From positions 62,001 through 126,000 of the forward strand of contig WNNJ02000829.1 in NCBI GenBank assembly GCA_012934845.2: a stretch of DNA of 64,000 nt. The letters are read 5' to 3'. The DNA comes from Pomphorhynchus laevis. Its lineage: Eukaryota > Acanthocephala > Palaeacanthocephala > Echinorhynchida > Pomphorhynchidae. The translations under genes were made by a program, and so were the position numbers. Under the pieces are notes generated by a model. The model worked only from the letters and a program-made list of their open reading frames with translations, made no database searches and was not told where the DNA came from. Each line of letters begins with the position of its first letter. The stretch's first letter is position 1. Of this stretch, positions 1 to 10,580 are shown in pieces.

Positions 1-282
1 GCAACATTTAATCCATTCGTGATACCATGACAGGAGGATTAAGCTTATCTGCACAGCTAATATTAAGACGAATTGCAAAAATAAAATCACAAAAACGCGG
101 CATTCTTTATAATGACTGAATTCGATTGCTTCGAGCTAAATTAGGGTTCGCTATGGCAAGGGCTGTAAGCTTGTGCATTCGGGCAAACCGTATTGCTTGG
201 CGTCGGATGGCACGCAGTCAATTAAACAACATGGATGACGAGCAACAACCAAGGGTCAGCCAGCTCGAGCCGGCCTAGGGCA
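1..282 (+). pseudogene. Broken coding remnant, repeat-like, unassigned
   Basis: An interrupted plus-strand frame runs from an ATG at 27 to a stop near 278. The base composition is clearly richer in G and C than the DNA that follows. The C-terminal half is basic, with a core reading LRAKLGFAMARAVSLCIRAN. This vaguely recalls a C-terminal segment I associate with repetitive-element proteins (aromatic, Leu-Arg and Cys-Ile-Arg spaced residues), but I cannot name the family. The window edge cuts the 5' side. It could be a mobile-element fossil or a host pseudogene. It does not look functional. Confidence 0.3.
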
Positions 283-761
283 AAGACTCTGACTAGCAGA
301 AACAGTTATATTTCAATGTTTAATAAATATTGTCTTTCAAAAATTTTTTTATTTATGTAATTAAATTATTAATAAATAATTATCCTAATAATTTTGAGCT
401 TATATAAGTTTATTTATAGAATTAATTAATTTGTTCTGTGAAATATTTTTATGATTTTATTCAAAAAAAATATTTTTTTATATAAAAACTTTCAATTATG
501 TTATTAAAAATTTCAATAGTAGCAACGACTGCATAATTATATTAACTTAAAAAATTATTTGAAAAGTTATAAATTATTTATATAATTAATATATTTAATG
601 TCAAAAATTAAAAATCAACATAGATACTTAAAAAATCAACATAACATTGTAAGCATTTTAAAATTATAGATCTTATACTCAGTCTAAAAATATTTCCTGA
701 AGTAATATATTGTTCCATCTATTTTTTGTATCTCAAAGCAACCTTTAAATCTTTTCTATTT
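283..761. other. AT-rich intergenic DNA
   Basis: No frame, repeat array or RNA gene is evident. Several minus-strand AATAAA-type signals occur near 340-355 and could serve the minus-strand gene that ends at 762, but none stands out. Confidence 0.5.
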
Positions 762-2782
762 CTATTCGCAAGTGCAATACTGTGGTACGCTTTGACTGAT
801 AACTTTCTGCTTCGAAGATTTATACGGCGATAAGAACTGTTGAGTATTCTTTGAGCCTTGAAGATACTTATTTAAATTAGATTGGATACGGTTAATAAAT
901 ATCGGTGCGCATTTGGATGTTTCCTCTCCATTTGTCGGTTTTGCCTCAGTTGTTTCCAGTTGATCATAGTAAGATATAGAAGAGGATACGAAGTTAGACT
1001 TTGGAAATTTAACACAACATTTGTTAGCAATTTGAGGGATAATTTGAATGCCTGTAGCATCTTTTGTATCAGCACACGATTGTTTTTCAATAACATAACT
1101 TTGAAGAGTAATTGGTGCTTGATAAGTTGGATTTGGCTTTTTATTTAATATATATTTTTCAAAGTAACTTGATGATGATAGTGACTGATCTAATAATGTA
1201 AACATAATGTATAGAAATGTACGTAAACATTAATTTTCAATAATTATTAATTGTCAAGATAATTTGCCATCCGCTGGTTCTAATGTCGGGTCGTGAGAGC
1301 ATTTCAAGTAAAAGCTACTTGATTGATATCGAAAGTCGATCATGCACTAATTGAAAAATCTGGTCTCCTTGGATCAATTACACGATATAACTGAGTATAT
1401 TTTTTCCTAGGTTGTGTATTAAAAATTTTCAAAAAAAGATCTTACCCAGCCACCCTCAGTACATATTTAAAAACCTAAAGTATCTTATTTCGACGCCTAA
1501 ATTTCAGGGGCTGTAGTACTCAGAGCTTTTCATATATATAATTAAAGTGTTAAACGTTTGTATAAAACAAGCGTCAGCAATGCTACGAAAAAAAACCATT
1601 TCGATCACTTATACTCGTTTTTGAGTCCGGGTGTATCATTGCACAGCGGTAGCCGTTGAAACAATATGTCAGGCTAAAATCTGGAATGTTGTGAGTCAAG
1701 ATGTATAGAGTTGGAAGTAATGGAGGTGATATATACCTAATATATGCCATAATACGAAGAAAAATATTTATGAAAAATTTATAATAAAATATAATATAAA
1801 ATATTATATTAATATAATATTATAATATAATATTATATATTATAATATTATAATATATAATATAAATTAAACAAATAAATATTAATAAATAAATATTTAT
1901 ATTATTTTATATAATATAAATTATAATATTATATTATTAATATAATATAATATTATAATATTTATATAATATAATATTATATTATATAATATTATAATAT
2001 AAAATATTCTTTGGATCGCATTAAAACATTCTTAAATCAGGTAGTTCATATAGCACCATGGTTTGGTGATTCAATTAATTTAAAAATATAAATATTTAAA
2101 TATATAAATAACAATTAAAATCGGAACGTTTCTTTGTATACGATTTACCTTGTTCAAACTGTGATGATTGTGGTAGTAATGAACATAATCTTTCTGGGCA
2201 TAACGCTATAGGTAAGATTAGACCAAGTACTGTTGAACAAGATGTTGGGGAATATGTAGTCGTCAGTGGTTGAAGTTGCTGTTGTTCATGTTGTTGTTTT
2301 AGCTGTTGATTGTTATTCGCAACACAGCTGGACAAAGATGAATGTATGTTTGGCAAGGAAGACGGCGAATATATTTTCTTTGGACAAGAAACCACTTTTA
2401 GATTATTTATACTTTCTTGCAACGATATGTCTAAAAGGCAAATTTTATTCGGCGCTATCTATGTAAAACCAATTTTGCAGACCTGGTTGTTGGATTTCTG
2501 GGTAACTTGGCATTTGTGAAGAGTACTGCGTATTTGATTCCAAAATATTAGCACTGGCAATAGGGCCTTGCAGTTGAGAAGGTGGTATTGATAATCCAGT
2601 GTTGGTTTCGACGTTTTGTTGTGGAAACAAAACTCCTTGGTAGGTATGCACTGGATTTTGTTGGTAGCATCTAAACAGCAGAAATAAATTTGTTCGTAAT
2701 TTGTCAACATACTGGCTTTGAACATAATCAGTGGAATACTGTGGACTTTGATAGTTTTGTTGAGGCATGGATTGGAATTGCG
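762..2782 (-). CDS. Three-exon 3' end of a minus-strand host gene, Gln/Ser-rich protein
   Basis: Three minus-strand open segments join in consistent phase. Exon A runs 2782-2483 after an acceptor ending TTTTAG. A 52-nt intron (2482-2431) has donor CAG/GT and acceptor TTTTAG. Exon B runs 2430-2149 and ends AAG/GTAAAT. A 959-nt intron (2148-1190) holds a TA-repeat tract. Exon C runs 1189-762 and ends in a stop. Both junctions are phase 1 and each creates an Asp codon. The product is low complexity: exon A is rich in Gln, Pro, Tyr and Ser, exon B has a QLKQQHEQQQLQP stretch, and exon C is Ser/Lys-rich with scattered Cys. Exon A also has a short hydrophobic, basic stretch (KLRTNLFLLFRCYQQNP). I recognise no domain. 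The 5' part must lie upstream, because exon A opens at an acceptor. That three separate frames fit one splice pattern is the main support. Expression is untested, and the weak CAG/GTCTGC donor is the least certain junction. Confidence 0.55.
1740..2010. repeat. TA/TAATA simple-sequence tract in the intron
   Basis: Almost pure A and T, made of TAATAT and ATTATA words that are largely self-complementary. It lies inside the proposed 959-nt intron of the 762-2782 gene. A similar tract occurs at 3895-4030. Confidence 0.8.
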
Positions 2783-2855
2783 CTAAAATAATTTGCAATA
2801 TTACATATGCTTCTTATGCGAATATTAATCCGGTTCATTTCTTATAATTATTTTA

Positions 2856-3014
2856 ATGCTTACTTTGGAAAACGATCAGAGTATTGTCTTGGAAGAATCT
2901 GATTCGGATGATACCCGAATCATTTGGTTTGAAATGATAGTAATATTTGCCCTTGTTATATTTCTCATTTGCTCTTATATTTTATACATTCAAATGTATT
3001 TATCTTGTATGTGA
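2856..3014 (+). CDS. Small ORF, 52 residues, single membrane segment
   Basis: The plus-strand ATG at 2856 opens a 52-codon frame. It has an acidic N-terminus (E5 to D19, including EESDSDDTR) followed by a strongly hydrophobic helix at about residues 27-45 (MIVIFALVIFLICSYILYI) and a very short tail. This is the layout of a tail-anchored or single-pass small membrane protein. An AATAAA signal follows at about 3052. It lies 74 bp from exon A of the minus-strand gene, in divergent orientation. It could instead be the last exon of a longer gene or a chance frame. The clear acid-then-membrane organisation argues mildly for a real product. No family is recognised. Confidence 0.35.
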   Translation: MLTLENDQSIVLEESDSDDTRIIWFEMIVIFALVIFLICSYILYIQMYLSCM

Positions 3015-4419
3015 CACCCTTGTGGTTACATATTCAACAAATACACTGCCGTTAATAAATCTACTTTATTTGAATCAATTATTTTTATTTCATAATCATT
3101 TTGAAACCGTTAATTTTTGTTATTGACTATTCTGATGATGATTTATGATTTTGAAGATGATTTTTGTTTCTGATGATGCTTTCAGTAGATAGCAAAATGT
3201 AAAAATAAATTTGTGAAATAATTATATTTATATAATTATATAATTTATAATTATATAATTAATTACTAATTGTTAACTTTTATATATTATATAATTATAT
3301 TAATTATTAATTATATTATATTTTATCAAAACATATGTTTTAATAAAAAAAGTGCGTTTTGTTTTTGATAGCGGCACCTAGCGAAAATAAAAATCAATCA
3401 GTGTTTGCTGATCATTATCAAAAATTCCAAATTAAAAATGGATCAACATTAGCTATTTTAAAATTCAAATTTTTATTATATTGATCTCGATGAAGTCGTA
3501 GGCACATGTTACTCAATATGTATGATGATCTATAAATGCCTATTCTCTGTGCTGCTTCAATTTCGTTAGTATCGCTCATAAGTATGACTTTGTTTCAAAA
3601 TAGAAAATATGCCAGTGTATTCTGTTTGCTATTCAAAGATGAAAGTGCTTTATTGATAATAATCGATATTTCATATACTTATATGAGATATATACTTATC
3701 TGATATATTATACTATTATTCACGGAACTCTTCATTTATTCAATCCTGGAATACATGCAATCAAATAAAGACTTAGTTTATGATAAAAATAATGATAATA
3801 ACATTTTGATAAAATGTTAAATAAAATCCGTTAACTTCTTTAATTAAGTGAAATATAATGAAATATATTGGCTGATATATAATGATTGTAGTATTATATT
3901 AAATATTAAATATTATATAATTAAATTATAATATTATATAATATTATATTATTATATTTGTATTATAATTTGTATTATAATTCAAATATTATAATATAAT
4001 ATTATATAATAATATTATTATATTATCTCATTTTCTTATAGCAAACAAATGGTCATATGTGTTCAATTTTGAAACAAAATAGAAAATAGTTTTATTTAAC
4101 TATTAAAATAAAAATTAAAAATATTTTAATTTTTTAAATTTAACTAAACCGAATAAAACGTATATTAAAAGAAAATACAACAACTAAACTAGGAAAATTA
4201 TAGATTTTCCTAAACAATAGAACCAGATTCTCATAATAAGTTATCATGCATGTTGAAAGACTAAAACTGAAAATAAAGAAGTCTAAATTTACAAGTTGTA
4301 ATAAATAAAAATTAATTGAATTTAATAAAATATAAATCAATAAACTCTGAATTTAATAAAACAGAAGTCAAATCTATAAACTATGAATTTAATAAAAATC
4401 ATTTTATTCATTAGAATTT
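3015..4419. other. AT-rich intergenic DNA with TA tracts
   Basis: No supportable gene. It contains an AATAAA near 3052 that may serve the 2856-3014 ORF, AT-rich inverted runs at about 3220-3310, and a TAATAT simple repeat at about 3895-4030. The minus-strand frame at 4140-4340 is compositionally biased and not supported. Confidence 0.6.
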
Positions 4420-4770
4420 TCAATGCGAGATTTGATCGGACGTTCTTAGACGTAGCTTAATCACTTTGCTCAATTTTGCTCTATCTCAGCCTACCCAGGT
4501 TTTGACTACCACGACAACAAGTGAGTGATAAAACCTATCCAAGGTGTGTAATACCGTACAGGAAAAATCTGAACTGTAAGAAGTTGATCCCTCGTTTTCT
4601 TTTGAAACTAGTACAACATACAGAAGTGCGGAAGTGCCCGTCGAATTTTTCGTGCAAAATACCTTTCGAGTTGAGATTTGATCGGATGTTCTTAGACGTA
4701 GTATTTAATCATTACGCTCAATCTTGCTCTTTCTCAGTCTACGCTGCTTTTGACTACCACGGCAACATAA
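4420..4770 (+). repeat. Two direct copies of a ~105-bp sequence, period ~246 bp
   Basis: The sequence at about 4420-4520 recurs at about 4665-4770. Both hold GAGATTTGATCGGA, then GTTCTTAGACGTAG, then GACTACCACG, in the same order and orientation, with small indels. The spacer of about 145 bp is unique here. Base composition is more balanced than the flanks. The plus-strand frame 4521-4802 spans spacer and second copy and has no recognisable domain. It could be a degraded mobile element or a local duplication. Confidence 0.65.
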
Positions 4771-5817
4771 AATGCCATATAAACGAGACGATATATAGTT
4801 AAATGATATGAGTTCGTATCTATACTTTTAAGTGAGACTCAAGAAGATTCACTTTGCTTCATCAGCCTAATTACCTAAATGCAATGCTCTAAAGACGAGT
4901 TGTCACTGATTTATCTTTTAGCCTATATAAAAAGGATTGACGTTTCTATTTAAAACGATTGGTTTACAGAGCATTCGTACAAGACGATAACCAAAATAAA
5001 TAACCAAAAGTATACATTAATAATTTTCTTAAGTATTAATATATTAGATATCATAAATATATGAAAGAAATTTTATGCATAATTTACAATACAATAGGTA
5101 ACGAACCTTAACGTGACGGTATAGCATGTAATTGTATAATAATGATTGTAATTGTAATATAATGTAATTGTAATATATAATTTATAAAGTCATTTGAATA
5201 ATGAAGTTTATTAAACTTTAATATTTTTATGATTAAACTGGGTAAGATATTATTAATTGCATTAGCTGCAACGAATAAAAACTACTACTTCAATATCATA
5301 GAAACCAATACGCCAATATTTCAAGATAGACAAAATCAATATATTTAGGCGTATCCAACTCGATTTTCCTTTCGCATTATTGTAAAATATAAATTAGCAA
5401 GTGAATTTTTTTCTGACATTTTTATATTTTCCTATAGATTTTTAGATTAAAATGAGGGATAGAATCTTTTGCATTTTGAATTTTTCTTCAAAATGTCTAA
5501 ATTTTTATCTTGAATCCACTCAAAATCTACGGGAAAGTGAATAAAACTACTAGTTTATGTGACTTATTAAGACAAAAATACCATTATTTTAAAACAACTA
5601 TTAATAGTAATATTATAGTATTACCATTAATAATATAATAGTAATACCATTACTATTACATTCTAACACAGTTAAATACACACCTGACAATAAATTTTAA
5701 TAAATAAACCTGACAATATTAAATTTCATTATGGAACCATAAAAATATTATACCAGTACGTATATTCGTTATAAGTATATAACGAATATTATATATTCGT
5801 TATCACATCGTTTGGAC
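4771..5817. other. Intergenic DNA with one TATA-like site
   Basis: Mostly AT-rich with short TAATAG repeats near 5600-5650. A TATATAAAAAGG word at about 4924-4935 is followed 25-40 bp later by non-repetitive sequence, which would suit a core promoter. No downstream ORF is convincing. Confidence 0.4.
4924..4935 (+). promoter_or_regulatory. Possible TATA box
   Basis: TATATAAAAAGG is a near-ideal metazoan TATA element. In DNA this AT-rich such words arise by chance, and no clear initiator or gene follows, so it is only a candidate. Confidence 0.15.
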
Positions 5818-6270
5818 AAGACAAAATAACAGATCCCATTCGAGATCAAGCTGACCAACTAAGTAATCGTGTAAAGAAAGTTAGTTGATCAAAGCTAAGG
5901 GCACCAATAATCCGAAAACAAAGTGCAGGTGATGATGCTAGGAATTTAATAAAGCCATGCTAATTTCAGCTAGATCTCGGCAGTATAAGGAAATCAAACG
6001 ATCAATCTAGGCTCCGATTTCAGCAGTAAATATATACTTGATCAGGAGAGAGACAGACTAGAAATCTTATATAGATCAAGCACTCGCATTCGATGAAAAT
6101 CTCAAATATATGGATTTGATTGAATTAGCAAAAAGGCGTGTCATATAAAGCTTCAAAGGGTTGCTCTTGTACAATTTGATTTAAACAGCAGATGAAGTAT
6201 CTTGTGAAAAATTCGGATTGGCAGCGTTTACTAATGATAATTATATACAAAAGCTGTTGTAGTTTTTTAA
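5818..6270 (+). pseudogene. Degenerate coding remnant, unassigned
   Basis: Plus-strand translations give protein-like stretches (for example DPIRDQADQLSNRVKK, then YIDQALAFDENLKYMDLIEL) that change frame and are repeatedly interrupted. Composition is richer in G and C than the surroundings. This looks like an old coding sequence, either host pseudogene or mobile element, that has decayed. I do not recognise the family. Confidence 0.3.
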
Positions 6271-6901
6271 AGTTTTTAGTTGTTACAGGTTTTGATAGCG
6301 AACAAAAAAGATAAAGAGATAAATTTAAACTGTTACGTTATGCATTTAACGAGTAAATTGTTGGTAAATTGTTAGCATATACTAACAATAATTAAATTTT
6401 AATTCATAAAAATTAATTAAAATTAATAAATTGTTTTACTTGAGATAAATATATAAATCGTATATTAATGATTGCGTATTACTGATCGCATATAAGTTAT
6501 CGCATACAAGTTATATATACAGTGATTTTTTAGAATACATGCAATAAAAGTGCACCTATGAAATGCAATAGTACCCTTAATGTAACTTATTTGTGATTAT
6601 TTGCACTCAAATAAAAATGCAAATAATTCAAATATACTAATATTTAAATTTAGATAAATAAAAAAATAAAATTGTTTACTTAATGAACAGGTAATAGACA
6701 CTAATGCCGTTCGTGTTTCATTCGTATTTATGTTAATACACTCCCACATTGTCGACTCCGCTTAAAAGCGGGACAAAGGCTGAATAATAAGAATATAATA
6801 TTGATAATATATTTAATTATATATTTATTAATATTAATTTTATGTAAATAATTTTTACCATTTAATATAAAAATTTAATTTTTATCTTACTTCAAAGTCA
6901 G
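6271..6901. other. AT-rich intergenic DNA
   Basis: Nothing gene-like is visible. There are short direct repeats such as TAATGATTGCGTATTACTGATCGCAT near 6465-6490. Confidence 0.5.
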
Positions 6902-7027
6902 TTAGTTCACTTACTGTTATATAATGGTTGTCCACAGCAGCACAATCTTAATGCAGCTTCAACTACACAATTTCAGAAAAAATATGACATTTATTCAAAA
7001 TTGTTACTGTTACCATTCGAAAGCTGA
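6902..7027 (+). CDS. Possible terminal exon, 41 codons plus stop
   Basis: After a CAG at 6899-6901 a plus-strand frame reads LVHLLLYNGCPQQHNLNAAS and then about 20 more polar residues before a stop at 7025-7027. It has no start codon, as expected for a terminal exon. The amphipathic Leu-rich start followed by a Gln/Asn-rich stretch looks protein-like, unlike the neighbouring AT-driven frames. The overlapping ATG frame 6924-7106 is in another phase and looks less coding-like. There is no partner exon in sight and no family is recognised. Confidence 0.25.
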   Translation, partial: LVHLLLYNGCPQQHNLNAASTTQFQKKYDIYSKLLLLPFES

Positions 7028-8090
7028 CGTTTATTGGGATATTGTCTTTGAAACGCACAGTTTATTAAAACTGCAATTAAAAGCAGAGCAAATTTCATTA
7101 GTATAGCTAAATATAAATATATATAATATACATAATATGATAATTTTTATTATTACGTATATAATATTATTTTAATGCTATATAAATACCGATAACAATT
7201 ATTAATTAACTTCTTTATTTATCCCTTCCTTAAGTTTTTTTCTACTCATATTTAGATAACTTAATTAATTATTTAAATTATTTATTTGCAAAATTACGTT
7301 ATAAATTTAATTATGTCAAGTGAAATAATTATGTTAATTAACATAATTAATTTATATTAACATAATTATTTAATTATGTTAATTTATTACAGTGAAAACT
7401 TAAAAATTTCAAATTCTGAAATAGCGTGGTTTGTTGAATTCTTAAGGGAAAATGTCATGTTAAGAATATTCTCTTTTCTAAAAATCATTTTGTGGTGTTT
7501 TCACATTTTTCTTTTGTTTTATATATATTTAAAAATAATACATTATTATTAAAAATATAATATGTTATTTTTACACACAAATAACAATAATATTTCTATT
7601 TAAAATAAATAATTTGAAAAATTAATAAAATAATAATTGAAATTACAAGCAAAATAAAATAAAAAGAATCTTCCTCTTTTTTGATCTAACTCCAATAGTT
7701 CCTTATTTTTCTGTTTTACATTTTTCGTTTCAATTTTCTTTTAATTTATAGTTATCTTTTACTACCAATGTAGTTAATCTTGCCGTTTGTTGTATAAAAG
7801 TAATTTGCTAATAATGTGTTTCTCACACAGTGTGAGGAATTCTTTTCAATATTTATCGGAATAAATATTCATTAAATATTCTAAATGAATAGAGATTCTC
7901 CAAATTTTATAATTTTGAAAGGTATTTTAATAAAAGCATTTAAATCCCTTTAAATAATTTACTTAATTAATTAATTTGATTAATTTGATTAATTATTTAT
8001 AAAATAAATTATACAATTAATTTGATTAATTTGCCTCGAACAAATTCGTAATTAGTTTCCGGTTCGCACTTTTCGTATGAAGAACTCTCA
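7028..8090. other. AT-rich intergenic DNA
   Basis: Contains short palindromic ATTAAT/TTAATT runs (7260-7390) and a TTGATTAATT repeat (7960-8030). No supportable gene. Confidence 0.5.
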
Positions 8091-8275
8091 ATGAAACATT
8101 TTCGCGACATATTATGCGATTCCAGTGATTCTGAAATTGATGATATTACTAGGTAAAAATAAGACATCATCTCGTTTATGCTGATAGTTAACCCATGCCA
8201 TCATTCTCTTCAAGTAGAAGGCTTGTAATGTACGAAGATTATAAATTTATGGATGCACATTTTTTGATCAATTGA
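8091..8275 (+). CDS. Tiny two-exon gene or gene fragment with a 62-nt intron
   Basis: Exon 1 (8091-8152) opens with an ATG in a favourable CTCTCAATGA context and encodes MKHFRDILCDSSDSEIDDIT, ending at donor AG/GTAAAA. The intron is 62 nt (8153-8214) and ends in a pyrimidine tract plus CAAG. Exon 2 (8215-8275) continues in phase 2 with S, then RRLVMYEDYKFMDAHFLIN and a stop. AATAAA signals follow at about 8300 and 8320. The spliced product is 40 residues: an acidic Ser/Asp segment followed by a basic-aromatic one. The frame stays open upstream of the ATG for 13 codons (LVSGSHFSYEELS), so exon 1 might be internal. Short acidic Ser/Asp leaders are common at the N-termini of DNA transposases, so a truncated transposon gene is an alternative. 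Confidence 0.35.
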
Positions 8276-8299
8276 CCATTGAATATTGACAAATTCTGT

Positions 8300-8325
8300 A
8301 ATAAATTCTGAATTGTAATAAAATA
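8300..8325 (+). terminator. Possible polyadenylation signals
   Basis: Two AATAAA words within 25 bp lie just after the stop of the 8091-8275 two-exon frame. This is suggestive only in DNA of this composition. Confidence 0.25.
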
Positions 8326-8654
8326 TATTAATATTATATGGTTGTATTTATGTAGTCATCTTCTATTTGAATTGTAGAGACTGAGATGAAATATGTTTCT
8401 AATTATAATAGTAAAGCTATCACAAAATAAATACCAACTAACACTCGGTCTGTCGTGGTAATTGGTTTAGTGGGTTTTTTGTGATTTATGACGATTTAAA
8501 ATGGTGCATATGTATTTGTTTTATTTTTATAATGAAGTATAAATTAAAATAGAAATTAAAATTTACAATATATAAATCAAAAAATATCATTAATTTATTT
8601 AAACTATTAAGCAAAAAATATGGATAGATAATAAATAATATACTTTGTATTATA

Positions 8655-8995
8655 ATTAGATACACTAGATAATCAAATTTCATCAGAGCAAATACATCAT
8701 TAGCATGTATTTGGCCCCGCTGCTATGTTGGGTAGAGGAGTTAGAGGCCAAAACCTGATAGCATAGCAGTTCCTCCTGATGACCTATAATTCTTATTTTG
8801 ATACAACGTCTGTTATTTATTAGTCAATTCATAAAAATGACTTTTATTTTAAATTTCATTTTTTAACTTGATATAAATTATAGAAAATCTAAAAACAATT
8901 ATTAATTTTATTATTTATTAAATTTTGATTTAATATTATTATGTTTTGTTTATTTTATAATTAAATTAAATACGTAGACTCAGTTAGCTGATTGA
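8655..8995 (-). repeat. Dispersed palindromic repeat, minus-strand copy with its AT-rich flank
   Basis: The core (8655-8835) is the reverse complement of the repeat at 52540-52765, including GGCCCCGCTGCTATGTTGGG and CTGATGACCT. The match continues into 8836-8995, which is the reverse complement of 52360-52540 (CTCAGTTAGCTGATT and TATTATGTTTTGTTTATTTT). The repeat unit is therefore larger than the palindromic core. Confidence 0.85.
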
Positions 8996-9184
8996 TTAAT
9001 TACTGTTCAAGTGAGTAAAACAAAGATTTGCTGATTATCGTATTTCGATTTTAAATCAGCCATTTAAACATTCAAAGAATTTCAAAATCAAAACAAGTCT
9101 TAGCAAACAAGCTATTAGTTATAGATTAAACTACTGCTGCACCTATAATATATAAATCAACATAATAATATTAAAATGATAATA

Positions 9185-9246
9185 TTAGCATGTATTTGGG
9201 CCCGCTGCAATGCTGATACGAAGAATAGGGGCTGAAACCTATGGAT
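9185..9246 (-). repeat. Partial copy of the dispersed palindromic repeat
   Basis: Shares TTAGCATGTATTTGGGCCCG and a diverged GGGGCTGAAACCT with the other copies, but lacks both terminal parts. Confidence 0.7.
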
Positions 9247-10580
9247 ATGTGAGGGATAAACAAATTAATTAATAATTACAAAGACATTAGCAACATTAAT
9301 TTATTATCTCCAAAGTATAATTAATATATTATAAATATATTATTTCAATATAAATATACATTTACATTAAATTGTATAAAATTAAATTTATTTTGCATTA
9401 TCGAGTTTATTAGTATAATTAAATTGTCATTAATATACTAATATTAAAATAGTAAAAAATAATTATAAATATAATTAAATATAAATACGAGTATAATTAA
9501 ATATTAATATTAGATAGATTTTCTTTCGTTATTATTAATATAAATTAATATATTATTTTAATATAAATATACATTTACATTACATTGTATAAAACTAAAT
9601 TTATTTTGCAAAATATGCTATAACGTTATGATAACGCTATATATAATGTATATGAATGATTATATATGCTATAATGTTATTATAAGATACAAAGCTTACA
9701 ACTTGTCGGTTATTGTCTGCTAGATAATTGCATTTAGCTAAGAATAATTGTATAAGCGTCAGAAAAATGTTGTTATATAATACATTCATGTTGACTTTAT
9801 GACTGAAGGACAATGATTCAAATACTTAATCACAAATTTAATGCGGGATTACTTGCGTCTAATAAATTAACAAGTGCTAAGCATGAATTTAATATATTTT
9901 AATGATTCTCTTATACAATTTTAAATTCCAGAATGTTTCTCATGCAAGGAATACAACATTTTAATGCTTCTGATATACAGCTAAACTATTCATTATTGTC
10001 GTCATTTCTAAATATACGTCAATTGTCATTTACCGAAATCTATTCAAATATGTGGTAACAACGTATTTAAAGCGGCTGTGTGAAAATGTTAAAAATAAAA
10101 TATTTACAAGATGAAAAAAACATCAAGAAAAATTATTGATTTTAATTTTACTATCAATTATTATATGAATATTCTTGGATTATAAATATACACATACAAT
10201 TGAAATTTATTAAATTTATTGGAATTTAACATATGTATTAAATTAATATATTAATTTAATATTATTAATTATTCTAATAATTGAGAAAATATTTTTTATT
10301 AAATTTATGGTAATTAAGTATATGTATTATATAAATTATATAATTCAAATCATATAAAGAGGTTAACTTTGGAATCACTTTTACTTTTCAATGCAAATAT
10401 ATCGTTTTAGTAAACAATTTATTGTGACAAACTGAACATGAGAAAATATCAAATTTGTATATTCCTCTGTACTTCCTTTAAATAGTGAGAAATATGTTTT
10501 TTAAAAATTTCATGTATAAAGATTATATAATTTCTGTTAATTATTTAATTTTTAAAAAGTTTGTTAAAGTCATTGCAAAT
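9247..10580. other. AT-rich intergenic DNA
   Basis: A roughly 70-bp sequence near 9300-9400 (ATATAAATATACATTTACATT) recurs near 9535-9610, a weak local duplication. No gene is supportable. Confidence 0.5.

Noticed and set aside
8486-8683. 65-codon minus-strand ORF, and similar AT-driven frames at 4140-4340, 25095-25355, 45490-45693 and 51957-52139
   Set aside because: Residues are almost all Ile, Leu, Phe, Asn, Tyr and Lys, as AT-rich DNA gives by chance. There is no splice or conservation argument.
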